DNA of 64,000 bases, from contig CAZGJN010000014.1 in NCBI GenBank assembly GCA_964526645.1, positions 14,883-78,882 of the forward strand. The letters are read 5' to 3'. Origin of the DNA: JADJNW01 sp964526645 (GTDB lineage: Bacteria; Bacteroidota; Bacteroidia; Chitinophagales; Saprospiraceae). This document shows, piece after piece, positions 43,275 through 52,426 of this stretch (positions within the stretch are counted from its first letter, which is position 1; every line of letters begins with the position of its first letter). The position numbers and the translations under genes were made by a program. The notes under the pieces are model-generated. The model was not told the DNA's origin. It saw only the letters and a list, made by a program, of their open reading frames with translations, and searched no databases.

Positions 43275-43844
43275 ATGAAATACTTCCGGCAGGCGCTCAA
43301 CATTACACTTTCTGAATCTGAGATAACAAAAGCGACTTGTTTTGCCGATGCGGTGCTGGCAACCGTAAACTACACAGATACCCTGCAATTCAATCAGCAA
43401 AAAATTCGCGACGATCATTTTGTCAGCAAACTGGGAGAGGAGGCTGTTAGGCGGGCGTTTGAGCAGTACGGCTGCCAGGTGCAAGGCCCGGATTATACCA
43501 TTTACACTGGGCGACAAAAGTCTTGGGATAGTGATTTGTATGTGGAGGGGGGCGCATTGGCTGTAAAGACGCAGCGCAGTTCTGCTGCCCAACGCTATGG
43601 CTTATCCTGGACGTTCCAGCAATCTAAATTCCGAACAGATCCTATCTTGGCGCAACCCGAAGCCTGGGTTTGTTTTGTGGAGTATCATGATTTGCAGGAG
43701 GGCTGCATTTTCACTGTGTTTGAGCCACTCCAGATCGGGGAGTTGCCACTTGAAGCGCCTCGCTTGGCTCGTTTGGTTGACAAAAAAGTAGCGGTGTACG
43801 CCGCAGACATACCCAATTTTGTGGCGCATTTATCAAAAAGGTAG
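43275..43844 (+). CDS. Unknown protein with nuclease-like (PD-(D/E)xK-type) core
   Basis: 189 residues, soluble. Residues about 45-110 have the order seen in restriction-endonuclease-like folds: helix with acidic pair (HFVSKLGEEAVRRAFEQYG), then PDYTIYTGRQ, SWDSDLYVEGG and a strand ending in LAVKTQ. The Asp and Lys would be the metal and catalytic residues; the usual Glu two before the Lys is Ala. The C-terminal part is mixed strands. Lies 200 bp after a tRNA gene and its stop overlaps hemA tail to tail by 12 bp. Nuclease activity is inference; a structural role is possible. Confidence 0.65.
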   Translation: MKYFRQALNITLSESEITKATCFADAVLATVNYTDTLQFNQQKIRDDHFVSKLGEEAVRRAFEQYGCQVQGPDYTIYTGRQKSWDSDLYVEGGALAVKTQRSSAAQRYGLSWTFQQSKFRTDPILAQPEAWVCFVEYHDLQEGCIFTVFEPLQIGELPLEAPRLARLVDKKVAVYAADIPNFVAHLSKR

Positions 43845-45059
43845 CGCCGCGTCTTTCACCACTTTCATTGGGATGGCAATGCACTTTTTTTCCATATACG
43901 CCAGGATGCGGTCTATCAAATCGCGGGTGTTGTCGTCCAACTGTGCCACTTCTTTCCCAAAAATTTCCTTCACTGCCTTTGATCGGATGGCGCTGATTTC
44001 CTCAGGAACTTTTTGAATTGCCCGGACTAAGTGCCGCTGCCGCAGCTGAGCCGGAAAAGATTTAGCTTGTTTTTCTACAATGGCTTTGGCGGCATGCACC
44101 TCTTCCTCCCGATGTGCCAAATTTTCTTTTGCCAATTCGCGCAAGCTTTCTATTTCAATATACCGAAGCGGAAATTTTTCGATCACTGCGCTGCTTACAT
44201 TGTGCGGAATTCCCAGGTCAACCACGATCTTTTTTTCAAGTTCCCCTTTCAGCAATTGTTCATAAACTTGTGTTGTAATAATAGGATCGCTTGCACTTGT
44301 GCAAACAATCAGGCAGTCAAAACCGGATTGAAATTGCGACAAGTCACTCAAAGGATGGGCATTCCCTTTTACTACAGCAGCAAGTTCTTCTGCTTTTGCC
44401 AAACTTCTATTAAAAACGGTCACCTTGGAAAACTGATATTTTGCCAGAAATTTGGCTACAAGGGCATTCGTTTGACCCGCACCAATAAGCAAAATTCGCG
44501 CTTCTTTTGACAAATTTGCTTGCATCATTTGCCGAAAGGCAAGTGATACCACAGAAACGGGCTTTTCGCCAATGCCTGTGCGAGCGTAGATTTCTTTGGC
44601 GGTAAGCACCGCCTGCTGTACCAATAGCCTGATATTATCGCCGGTGAGTTCCCATTTTTTGCAAAGATCGTAAGCTTCTCGCAATTGCCTTAGGATTTGG
44701 CGTTCTCCCACTACTAAGGAATCCACGGATGCTGCTACTTCAAATAAATGCTGAATCGCTGCTTGCCCCTCTAATTGCAAAACAGCATGCTCGATTTGCG
44801 CAGGCGTTAAAGTTGGATTGATTGCCTGGAAAAACTGTTGTACAAAAGTGGCAGATAGCTCCACCTCATCATAAAAACAGTACAATACTCGATTGCAAGT
44901 GCTGAGGTACAAAATTTCTGCTATGCCAAACGACTGCCGGAGGGCTTGCAATTGCTGCGGAATGGAAAGCGCCTCGGCTTCCTTGAGTGCAAAGTCGCCA
45001 ATTGCTTTTAGCTGCGTTTTTTTGTGCGTGATGGTTAATATTTTGAAATATTCCAACAT
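43833..45059 (-). CDS. hemA: Glutamyl-tRNA reductase
   Basis: 408 residues. NADPH-dependent reduction of glutamyl-tRNA to glutamate-1-semialdehyde, first step of C5 tetrapyrrole (heme, and B12 if made) synthesis. The catalytic Cys is in LYLSTCNRVLYCF; GERQILRQLREAY and the NADPH site LLIGAGQTNALVAKFLAKY follow; the C-terminal dimerisation helix region ends the protein. Monocistronic here; the rest of the heme genes are elsewhere. Confidence 0.96.
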   Translation of the reverse strand: MLEYFKILTITHKKTQLKAIGDFALKEAEALSIPQQLQALRQSFGIAEILYLSTCNRVLYCFYDEVELSATFVQQFFQAINPTLTPAQIEHAVLQLEGQAAIQHLFEVAASVDSLVVGERQILRQLREAYDLCKKWELTGDNIRLLVQQAVLTAKEIYARTGIGEKPVSVVSLAFRQMMQANLSKEARILLIGAGQTNALVAKFLAKYQFSKVTVFNRSLAKAEELAAVVKGNAHPLSDLSQFQSGFDCLIVCTSASDPIITTQVYEQLLKGELEKKIVVDLGIPHNVSSAVIEKFPLRYIEIESLRELAKENLAHREEEVHAAKAIVEKQAKSFPAQLRQRHLVRAIQKVPEEISAIRSKAVKEIFGKEVAQLDDNTRDLIDRILAYMEKKCIAIPMKVVKDAALPF

Positions 45060-45435
45060 TTTGTACCTTATATTTACATCATGCCGGCAAAATTAATCTT
45101 GTGCTTGGCACTAAGTGTCATTATTCTGTAAATACCAAAATAAGGCATCTTATTTGAAGACATTCTAAACAACAATAGAGTTACCCAAGATTAGACCGAT
45201 TTAGAAATAAAAAAAAGTCGAAAGGTTTAAACTGCATTGCGGCCGCATAAGGGCAATAAGCCCATTCTGGAATCACCAAATATTTCCTTTTTTGAAAAAA
45301 AAAGGATAGTTTTAAACCAATATTGGGTAGAGTTAATCAGTGCATTGTAAGATCACAGAAAATTCAAAACCAAAAAATTTGCAGCTGTGAAGTGATTTTT
45401 TTTGAAGGCAGCTGCGTGGACAAATAACCACCGAA
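45060..45435. other. Divergent intergenic region, about 375 bp
   Basis: Between hemA and the aldehyde dehydrogenase gene. Contains a near-palindrome TGGCACT-A-AGTGTCA (45106-45120, one mismatch), an A/T hairpin (CCTTTTTT-GAAA-AAAAAAGG near 45285-45305) and two copies of GCAGCTG (45379 and 45411). No gene or RNA could be supported. Confidence 0.4.
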
Positions 45436-46866
45436 ATGACAGCAACGACTCCTACAAAATCCGCCCAGCCGGCGGAAATCAAGCGCATATTTGAGTTGCA
45501 AAGCGCAAACCAGTTCAATGTGGCAAATACTACCGCCCAGCAGCGTATTGCCAAATTGCGCCGATTGGAAAAAGCACTTTTGCAATACCGGGAGGAGATC
45601 ACTCAGGCAATGTACGCTGATTTTCAAAAACCAATACTGGAATCAAAGCTGGTTGAGATTTTCACGGTGCTGTCTGAAATCCGGCACGCCAGCGCCCGGT
45701 TGCGCCGATGGATGGCACCCCAGCAGGTAGAGCTTCCTACCCTGCTATTGTTGGGGTCTCGGTCTTATATCCAATACGAACCCAAAGGTGTGGTATTGAT
45801 CATTGCACCCTGGAATTTTCCTTTTCTGCTTACCCTGGGTCCGCTTGTCTCTGCGATCTGTGCGGGCAATTGTGTGATGATCAAACCTTCCGAATTGACG
45901 ACACATGCCTCTGCGGTTATGGCGAAAATTATAGCGGAGGTATTTGAAGAAAAGGAAATAGCCTTGATTGAGGGAGATGCAGAAACAGCGAAAGCCTTGC
46001 TGGAGTTACCTTTTAACCATATTTTTTACACAGGCTCTCCTGCCATCGGAAAAATAATCATGGCTGCTGCTGCCAAACACCTAAGTTCTGTGACATTAGA
46101 ATTGGGCGGAAAATCACCTGCCATCATTGACGCATCCGCCAACTTGGAACTGGCTGCCCGGCGCATCGCCTGGTCTAAATTTACAAATAGTGGTCAAACT
46201 TGCGTATCGCCTGATTACATCCTGGTGCAAGAGCAGGTGAAAGAAGCCTTGTTGGAGAAAATAGCCCAGGTGCTGCAACATTTTTTTGGAGAAAATCCAA
46301 AAGCATCGGATAGTTATGCTCGAATTATCAACCTGCGCCACTTTGAAAGGCTGAAATCTTACATAGCGGATGCCCTGCAAAAAGGTAGCACACTTTATTT
46401 GGGTGGAAAAACTGACGAAGAAGAAAAATACATCCAACCAACTATTCTGACAAATGTTTCGATGGATGCGCTGGTGATGCAGGACGAAATTTTCGGCCCA
46501 ATTTTGCCCGTGCTTACTTTCCGCCAATTGGAAGATGCTGTAAAAATCGTGAATGCTGCAGAGCGACCGCTTTCTCTGTACGTTTATAGCCGAAACAAAA
46601 AAAATATCCGGCACGTTTTGAAAAATACCCGTTCGGGCGGTGCTGCAATCAATCATAGCGAGGTGCATTTTTTTAACTACAACCTGCCTTTTGGGGGCAT
46701 CAATCATAGTGGAATAGGCAAATCACATGGTTGGTATGGCTTTGAAGCTTTTTCCAATGCCAAGAGCGTATTTCAGCAGCATTATTGGGGAGCGCTGGAA
46801 TTAGCGATGCCGCCTTACAATGCTTTTAAAGCGTGGTTGATCAATTTTATTATCAGGTGGTTTTAA
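45436..46866 (+). CDS. Aldehyde dehydrogenase, class 3/fatty-aldehyde type
   Basis: 476 residues. NAD(P)-dependent oxidation of aldehydes to acids. Hallmarks: IAPWNFPFLLTLGPLVSAIC, the catalytic Glu in VTLELGGKSPAII and Cys in SGQTCVSPDYIL, then EIFGPILPVLTF and LPFGGINHSGIGKSHGWYGF. The short length and hydrophobic C-terminal tail (AWLINFIIRWF) fit the ALDH3 group, whose tails can anchor to membrane. A flavin monooxygenase gene follows after 22 bp, suggesting the aldehyde is made or handled by the pair. Confidence 0.93.
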   Translation: MTATTPTKSAQPAEIKRIFELQSANQFNVANTTAQQRIAKLRRLEKALLQYREEITQAMYADFQKPILESKLVEIFTVLSEIRHASARLRRWMAPQQVELPTLLLLGSRSYIQYEPKGVVLIIAPWNFPFLLTLGPLVSAICAGNCVMIKPSELTTHASAVMAKIIAEVFEEKEIALIEGDAETAKALLELPFNHIFYTGSPAIGKIIMAAAAKHLSSVTLELGGKSPAIIDASANLELAARRIAWSKFTNSGQTCVSPDYILVQEQVKEALLEKIAQVLQHFFGENPKASDSYARIINLRHFERLKSYIADALQKGSTLYLGGKTDEEEKYIQPTILTNVSMDALVMQDEIFGPILPVLTFRQLEDAVKIVNAAERPLSLYVYSRNKKNIRHVLKNTRSGGAAINHSEVHFFNYNLPFGGINHSGIGKSHGWYGFEAFSNAKSVFQQHYWGALELAMPPYNAFKAWLINFIIRWF

Positions 46867-46888
46867 GCAATTGAATGCAAGCTTGCAA

Positions 46889-48025
46889 ATGACGAACACA
46901 CGAATACTGATTATTGGCGCGGGACCCGCCGGCTTGGCGATTGCTGGTCGCTTGAGGCATTTGAACATCCCTTTTGAGATCATTGAAAAAAGCCAACAGG
47001 TAGGAGCTACCTGGGTAGAACATTATGACCGGCTTCATTTGCACACGGTGAAAGAGCTATCTCACCTGCCTTTTCTACCTTTTCCAGAGGATTACCCCCG
47101 CTATGTGCCGCGCCTTCAGTTGATTACTTATTTTGAACAATATGCTAAAAAATTTGATATACAGCCGCTTTTTGAGGTAGCCGCAACTTCCATTCAGCGT
47201 TCGGATGAGAAATGGTTAGTAAAAACGGCGAAAGGACTGGATTTTTTGTGCGAAAAAGTTATTCTTGCCACGGGCTTGAATCGTGTTCCTAATCGTCCTG
47301 TCTTCTTGGGGGAAGCGCAATTCAAGGGTACTATCATTCACAGCAAAGCTTATAAAAATGCCGATCTCTTTGCGGGACAAACCGTGCTGGTGGTAGGGAT
47401 GGGCAACACCGGCGCTGAAATCGCGCTGGACTTGTGCGAAAACGGCATTAAAACTTTTCTCTCCGTGAGAGGAACAGTAAATGTGGTGCCGCGTGATACC
47501 TTCGCAGGACCTACCCAACTCACTGCTCTCAAATTAGCCAAACTTCCAAACTGGATAGGTGATCCTATCGGTCTTCTATTGCGGAGGCTCACCGTGGGCA
47601 ACCTTGCCAAGTACGGACTGCCTACACCCAAGATGCCACCCGCCAAACAGCTGCGCACTACCGGCAAAACACCGGTGATTGATATAGGCACAATTGATCA
47701 TATCAAAGCTGGCAATATTAAAGTATTACCAGGAATTGCTTATTTTGATGAGGAGGCAATTACTTTTACCAATGGCGAAAAGAAGCAATTTGATACCGTG
47801 ATCCTCGCTACTGGTTATCATGCCAAAATCGAAGCGCTGCTGGAAGATACAAGCGATTTGTTCGATGCTTATGGTTTGCCCAAAAACTGCATCGGTGAAG
47901 GCAAATACAAAGGGCTTTATTTTCTGGGCTTTGACAATTATGTAGCCGGCGGTATTCTCGGTGTTATTTATCGCGATTCTGAACGAATTGCAAAAAACAT
48001 TGCACAGGAAATGAAAGCACTATAA
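46889..48025 (+). CDS. Flavin-containing monooxygenase (FMO/YUCCA-like)
   Basis: 378 residues from ATG 46889. FAD site ILIIGAGPAGLAIAGRL, the FMO signature FKGTIIHSKAY (FxGxxxHxxxY), the second Rossmann VLVVGMGNTGAEIALDL for NADPH, and DTVILATGY near the end. These enzymes oxygenate soft nucleophiles or ketones. Directly after the aldehyde dehydrogenase, likely one transcript. Substrate unknown. Confidence 0.92.
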   Translation: MTNTRILIIGAGPAGLAIAGRLRHLNIPFEIIEKSQQVGATWVEHYDRLHLHTVKELSHLPFLPFPEDYPRYVPRLQLITYFEQYAKKFDIQPLFEVAATSIQRSDEKWLVKTAKGLDFLCEKVILATGLNRVPNRPVFLGEAQFKGTIIHSKAYKNADLFAGQTVLVVGMGNTGAEIALDLCENGIKTFLSVRGTVNVVPRDTFAGPTQLTALKLAKLPNWIGDPIGLLLRRLTVGNLAKYGLPTPKMPPAKQLRTTGKTPVIDIGTIDHIKAGNIKVLPGIAYFDEEAITFTNGEKKQFDTVILATGYHAKIEALLEDTSDLFDAYGLPKNCIGEGKYKGLYFLGFDNYVAGGILGVIYRDSERIAKNIAQEMKAL

Positions 48026-48355
48026 AATATTAAAACAAAGCGAATAATCCTGATTATAAGCGTATTATAAAAATCAATACAATAAATAGCAACGCGCAAG
48101 CGATCAATTGCTGGCAAAAAAATGTTGCAATATTTTTTGAATTATAGTATTTGTGTTATTTTTACACTATTGTTTTAAGATAACGCCTCTACACAATTAT
48201 TCCTCCATTTTACCAATGTGATTTTTGTCTTATTCATTCCGATATAAGACCCCAAAGCCAGTATTTCAAGGCATAGAAAAATACAAGCAAACCTATGTAA
48301 CAGACAGTACTATTTTTTGACTTAACAGACGCATAAACACAGACTAAGGCGAGCG
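48026..48355. other. Non-coding stretch, about 330 bp
   Basis: AT-rich gap after the monooxygenase gene. It could be that gene's 3' untranslated region or hold a small RNA that ends at the terminator at 48356-48383. No ORF or known RNA motif was recognised, and no promoter match is good enough to list. Confidence 0.4.
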
Positions 48356-48383
48356 CCCGGCAAATAACTTGCCGGGTTTTTTT
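48356..48383 (+). terminator. Perfect hairpin terminator pointing into the ferritin 3' end
   Basis: CCCGGCAA-ATAAC-TTGCCGGG followed by seven T. The T-run reads on the plus strand, so it ends rightward transcription; it touches the ferritin stop codon. On the minus strand the same hairpin has no T-run but may still protect the ferritin mRNA end. Confidence 0.85.
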
Positions 48384-48924
48384 ATGCCGTGGTTTCTTCG
48401 CTTTCCTCAGCTTGTCCCTGTGTTGTATTGATTTTTTCTATTTCTTTATCAATGTAGTACAAGCTTTGCGGTCCGTCGCCAATCAGTTTAATTTTATCCA
48501 AAATGTTGCGCATAAGGGCTTCTTCTTCGCGTTGTTCTACCACATACCACTGAAGAAAATTGAGCGTGGTATGGTCTTTTTCATCATAGCAAAGCGAAAT
48601 CAGTTCATGGATAGACGCCGTCACCTTTTGTTCGTGTGCATACACATCCTGAAGCATCTTTTGAACCGATTCGAATTGATGCGGTGGTTGCGGGATGGCA
48701 GGTGCCAGGGCGTGGTTGTCGGTCTCACTCAAGTAATCAAAAATGCGGAGCATGTGTTCGCGTTCTTCGTCGGATTGGCGGCGCATAAACTTCCGGCAGC
48801 CTTCTAGTCCTTGTGTATCCGCCCAGGAAGACATGGACAAATACAAATAAGAAGCATATCCTTCCAGCGCTATTTGTTGGTTGAGCGCTGTCACCATTTT
48901 TTGAGAAATCATGTGCTGTTTCAA
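48382..48924 (-). CDS. ftnA: Ferritin
   Basis: 180 residues. Non-heme iron-storage protein of the FtnA type. Ferroxidase-centre residues are seen in QQIALEGYASYLYLSMSSWA, then QSDEEREHMLRIFDYL and EQKVTASIHELISL, VVEQREEEALMRNIL. The last dozen residues (QAEESEETTA) are acidic and variable. Start may be MISQK (48912). Single gene; links to the metal-handling theme of the window. Confidence 0.95.
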   Translation of the reverse strand: MKQHMISQKMVTALNQQIALEGYASYLYLSMSSWADTQGLEGCRKFMRRQSDEEREHMLRIFDYLSETDNHALAPAIPQPPHQFESVQKMLQDVYAHEQKVTASIHELISLCYDEKDHTTLNFLQWYVVEQREEEALMRNILDKIKLIGDGPQSLYYIDKEIEKINTTQGQAEESEETTA

Positions 48925-49087
48925 CTTTTAGGTAAAAAAATAGTTTCGCTTGTAACTTAGTACACTGTAAAATTGCTTTTTCAATAGAATTGTTCAAAAA
49001 TAAAATTGCGGTTCATGGAGCATTCGCTACAAAAGGACAAAGTCGCGAAAATGGAACTCCTTCACCGCGCGCTCTGGCTGTCAAAAT

Positions 49088-49384
49088 ATGAAAATTGTAC
49101 AAAAATATAAGCTTTCGGAGCAAGATATAGATCGCATTGTAGAAATGGCTTGGGAAGACCGTACACCATTTGAAGCCATTGAAGTTCAATTTGGATTGTG
49201 CGAAGCAGAGGTGATACAGCTGATGAAGCAAGAAATGCGCCTGCGCAATTGGCAAAAGTGGCGCGCACGTGTACAGGGGCGTAGCACCAAGCACAAGGCA
49301 CTTCGAGGCGTAGGCGTGCAGCGCTTCAAATCCAAGATGCAGCGCGCTATCACAAGCAATCGGATTTCTAGAAAAAATTACTAA
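49088..49384 (+). CDS. TIGR03643/DUF2805 family small protein
   Basis: 98 residues, basic. Family marks: LSEQDIDRIVEMAWEDRTPF, FGLCEAEVIQLMKQEMRLRN and the Arg-rich end WRARVQGRSTKHKALRGV. The first half looks like a helix-turn-helix, so DNA or RNA binding is plausible; no function is established. Its 3' end overlaps the convergent HD-PycTM gene by 4 bp. Confidence 0.85.
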   Translation: MKIVQKYKLSEQDIDRIVEMAWEDRTPFEAIEVQFGLCEAEVIQLMKQEMRLRNWQKWRARVQGRSTKHKALRGVGVQRFKSKMQRAITSNRISRKNY

Positions 49385-50676
49385 AATTGTATCAAAAAAG
49401 CCACCGCGAATGCCAATACGGAAGCGATCAGCCCATACATAAAAACAACATAACAAACCCGCAGATACTGATATTTTTTTGCTAACACTACACCGAGGTA
49501 GTACAGGTCTTTTGTCATAGAGCTATACAAAAAGTCGCTGTCCTTAATCATTTCCATCATACCCCAGTGGAAATCCTCGAGCTCCATTTTATAAAAATTG
49601 CCAAAAAACAGCAGGTTGGCGCGCTTTCGCTCAATGTCTTCCCTTGTTACTTTTCCTTTTGTCACTTTGGGTTGTGTAGCCAAAATAGCAAAGACCAAAG
49701 CTGCGAGGCAAATTGCTAATAAAATAATGGTAGGTATCACCAGATAGGGGCTGCCCGAAAGGCGCGGGATGAGCGAAGTAACTACGATAGAAATAATGAT
49801 GGCATTCACGCTGAGCATGATATTTGCCTTATTATCAGCGATAGAGCTAAGATTGATGTGCGTTCGGTAGATGTTGCGGTACATGGTTTCTACGCCCCTG
49901 CCCAGGTCAATTTCTTTGAGTTGTAGCCCGCTATTGTCAATTGATTTCTGAAGTTTTCTGATTTTTTTCTCCTCTTTGCGCTCTTTTTTTTCCAATTCTT
50001 CTATCAAATCAACGGTATCGGGATTCAGGCGCATCTTGTGTTTCATCAGTTGTCGAATATGTTTCTGCTTGCGTTTGTCAAACAACTCATGCGCTACCTC
50101 CGTATAGTATTGGTGCCCGGTGATGAAATCCAGTTCAAAATTTACCCATTCATTTTCCGACATGACAATGTTTTGGGTGAGAAACAACTCCTGCCGTAGC
50201 CTGGTGCAGTGTTCCCAGTACATTTTGCCGCCCAGGTGGCTCAAGTCGGCATCACAAAGGATTTTTTCTAAAAGTGTATCGGGTAGGGCATCAATTTTGG
50301 TACACAAAATGCAATCTACTACGATGGCTATGTCTTCTGCTGAAAAATGATGCGTTTCCAAAAAAGCCTTTGCATAGCGGCTGCTGCGTTCTTCGTGCCC
50401 TTCTGCCCCCTCGATGTAGCCAATATCGTGAAACCACGCCGCCAGGGTAAGCAATTCCAGTGTTTTTTCTGAAAGCTCGTATCCTGACGCAATCTGGGCA
50501 GTCGCTTCCACTACTTCTTTTGTATGCTGAAAATCATGGAATACATATTTTTCAGAAAAGTGCGCCTTATAAAAATTGGACACATAGGCTTCTGCAGCCG
50601 CGAGTAGTTCGTTTTGCGTTTGCACGATTGTGTGGTGTTTTACAAAGTTCGTAGTGAAAATAGGAAAAACGCGCAC
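49381..50676 (-). CDS. HD-domain phosphohydrolase fused to Pycsar-effector-type membrane domain
   Basis: 431 residues. HD domain 25-215 with metal ligands in YVFHDFQHT (His47/His51), WFHDIG (His83, Asp84) and CDADLSHLG (Asp142). Coiled coil about 220-255. Then the PycTM-like domain: THINLSSIADNKANIMLSVN running into a membrane helix 285-305, a second helix 311-334, a soluble insert (FFGNFYKMELEDFHWGMMEM) and a third helix 407-431. PycTM domains are the membrane effectors of cyclic-pyrimidine (Pycsar) antiphage systems. No nucleotide cyclase lies beside it. It may degrade or sense a nucleotide signal; this is inference. Confidence 0.85.
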   Translation of the reverse strand: MRVFPIFTTNFVKHHTIVQTQNELLAAAEAYVSNFYKAHFSEKYVFHDFQHTKEVVEATAQIASGYELSEKTLELLTLAAWFHDIGYIEGAEGHEERSSRYAKAFLETHHFSAEDIAIVVDCILCTKIDALPDTLLEKILCDADLSHLGGKMYWEHCTRLRQELFLTQNIVMSENEWVNFELDFITGHQYYTEVAHELFDKRKQKHIRQLMKHKMRLNPDTVDLIEELEKKERKEEKKIRKLQKSIDNSGLQLKEIDLGRGVETMYRNIYRTHINLSSIADNKANIMLSVNAIIISIVVTSLIPRLSGSPYLVIPTIILLAICLAALVFAILATQPKVTKGKVTREDIERKRANLLFFGNFYKMELEDFHWGMMEMIKDSDFLYSSMTKDLYYLGVVLAKKYQYLRVCYVVFMYGLIASVLAFAVAFLIQF

Positions 50677-50784
50677 AGCCCCAAAATTTCGTATTCAAAA
50701 GTTAAAAAACTGTAAAAATAAAAGCGACACTTCCACGCTGTTGGAAATGCCGCCTTTCATAGGGATATGCTCAACTCTTAAACT

Positions 50785-51198
50785 TCAATTTGGCGGGCTT
50801 GTTTGGCAATTCAGCATCCAGTGAATACCAAATTTATCTACTAGCATACCAAATCGTGCACCCCAGAAGGTATCTTGCAAAGGCATTGTCACTGTGCCGC
50901 CAGCAGCAAGTTTGTTGAAAATGGTTTCTTGTTCTTTTACATCTGTAAGCTGGATACTGAGCACAATATTATCTCCTTGATTTACGGACTGTCCTGGCAT
51001 AACGTCGGAAGCCATCAAATGAATGTTATCTACTTTCAATTCGGAATGCATAATTTTTTGCCTGTAATCTTCAGGAACTTCCTGCCCTGATTCACCGAAG
51101 GTTTGCATAGTTAATTCACCGCCTAGGCATTCTTGATAAAACTTCATAGCTGCTTTGCAAGTACCTGGCATTGCAAGATAGGGATTTAAATTTTTCAT
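50785..51198 (-). CDS. VOC-family protein (PhnB-like)
   Basis: 137 residues with the glyoxalase/VOC fold of the PhnB type: LNPYLAMPGTCKAAMKFYQE, LGGELTMQTFGES, then GDNIVLSIQLTDVKEQE and WGARFGMLVDKFGIHWMLNC. PhnB-like members are common, mostly of unknown activity, and often sit beside SRPBCC proteins, as here (28 bp after the SRPBCC gene). Confidence 0.9.
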   Translation of the reverse strand: MKNLNPYLAMPGTCKAAMKFYQECLGGELTMQTFGESGQEVPEDYRQKIMHSELKVDNIHLMASDVMPGQSVNQGDNIVLSIQLTDVKEQETIFNKLAAGGTVTMPLQDTFWGARFGMLVDKFGIHWMLNCQTSPPN

Positions 51199-51226
51199 GT
51201 ATGTTGAATTGTAGTATGCATGAAAT

Positions 51227-52240
51227 TTATTTATTTTTTACTGGATAACAGACCTTTGTCAGCCATTTGGAAGTATCGGGCTGCTTAGTAGGGTCGGTGA
51301 CATATTCTTCCCAAACAGGAACAAGCGATTCCAAGTTATTTTCTTTGACATACTCATCCATTGCAGCATGAGCCACACCGGTGCCGTCATAAGCACCGTA
51401 GTAGTCAACCAGGAGGAGTTTGCCGGCAGGCACTTCAATGGTTTCATAGCCTTTTATGAGTGCTTTCGTAGCCACCGGTATCGCATAAGCCAGATCGGTT
51501 TCGCCTTTTGCTTCGTCCCATCTAAAAAACAAACCACAGGGCATACCTGCCATTTCAATACCGGCTTGTTGTACGGCGGCAGCTATTTTGCCCAGATTTT
51601 TGGCATAGCCTTCGGCAACTTTATCAATAGCGATGGTTTCGCGTAAAGCAATGAAATATTTGGTAGGGGATTCGATTGCTTGTACTTGGTAGCCACTATA
51701 CGTTTTTGGCATAGATTCTATCATCGCTTTGAGTTTGTTTAATCCGGCTTCGTAGTCCTTTCTGACTATGCCGGCGATGTCCATAAATAAATTCATTACA
51801 TTCATCGGGTAGGGAGTAGTAGAGGAAAAACCCCAAGTGATTTTCGTGCCGCCATCGGCATCTGCTGCCGCCATAAAGGCATCTGCTTCGCCCTGTCCTT
51901 TAAAGCGAATATGGGTTTCCATTCTTTCGTTTGGCACTAAAGCAGTAACTTCTTGTTCGCCATTGCCTTCTGTTTTGCTTTCCCAGCGATTGACAGCGCC
52001 AACGCTGCCGTCGGTACCAATGATTTCACTTTTCATATTTGGGTCGCGTTCAATCCAGGGAGACCAGGCTTTCTGTTTTTCAAAATACTGCAAATGTGGA
52101 AATACAACTTCTCGCGGTGCGTTGATCAGGATTGATTTTTCCGTAGTGATTGTTTTTGGTGCGATCAGCCCCAGTACAAGTACCAGCACTATGATCAAGC
52201 CCAAGATAATTCCAATGATTTTAAGTGCTTTCATAAGCAT
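51227..52240 (-). CDS. Membrane-anchored SRPBCC + GyrI-like ligand-binding protein
   Basis: 337 residues. One N-terminal membrane helix (IIGIILGLIIVLVLVLGLIA), an SRPBCC/START-type domain about 33-180 (ILINAPREVVFPHLQYFEKQ, SPWIERDP), then a GyrI-like effector-binding domain about 188-337 (YFIALRETIAIDKVAEGYAK, MAGMPCGLFFRWDEAKGETD). Both domains bind small hydrophobic ligands. Probably in an operon with the VOC gene. The start may be the second Met. Confidence 0.88.
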   Translation of the reverse strand: MLMKALKIIGIILGLIIVLVLVLGLIAPKTITTEKSILINAPREVVFPHLQYFEKQKAWSPWIERDPNMKSEIIGTDGSVGAVNRWESKTEGNGEQEVTALVPNERMETHIRFKGQGEADAFMAAADADGGTKITWGFSSTTPYPMNVMNLFMDIAGIVRKDYEAGLNKLKAMIESMPKTYSGYQVQAIESPTKYFIALRETIAIDKVAEGYAKNLGKIAAAVQQAGIEMAGMPCGLFFRWDEAKGETDLAYAIPVATKALIKGYETIEVPAGKLLLVDYYGAYDGTGVAHAAMDEYVKENNLESLVPVWEEYVTDPTKQPDTSKWLTKVCYPVKNK

Positions 52241-52277
52241 ACTTTTTGATTGAATAAGAAATTGTTTTAACTTGTTG

Positions 52278-52313
52278 CAAAGATAAAAAATTAAAACAAA
52301 AAGTTTTGTTTAA
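52278..52313 (-). promoter_or_regulatory. Promoter and palindrome before the SRPBCC gene
   Basis: On the minus strand TATCTTTG (52285-52278) fits TAnnTTTG, 38 bp before the start codon. Just upstream AAACAAAA-AG-TTTTGTTT (52294-52311) is an 8-2-8 palindrome over the expected -33 zone. A poly-A/T palindrome may arise by chance, so confidence is modest. Confidence 0.45.
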
Positions 52314-52426
52314 GGCGTTTTTATTTTATACTTTCGATAAATAATTGAAAGATAAATAATTACAAATAAAATTAAAATACAAAATTTGCTAAAAATCTGG
52401 ATGGAAGGATTTCGTGAAGCGCTTTT

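Noticed and set aside
45106..45120. TGGCACT-A-AGTGTCA as another 7-1-7 Fur-type operator before hemA
   Set aside because: One mismatch, no promoter element at a sensible distance and no similarity to the palindrome at 1491-1505; kept only as a note in the intergenic entry.
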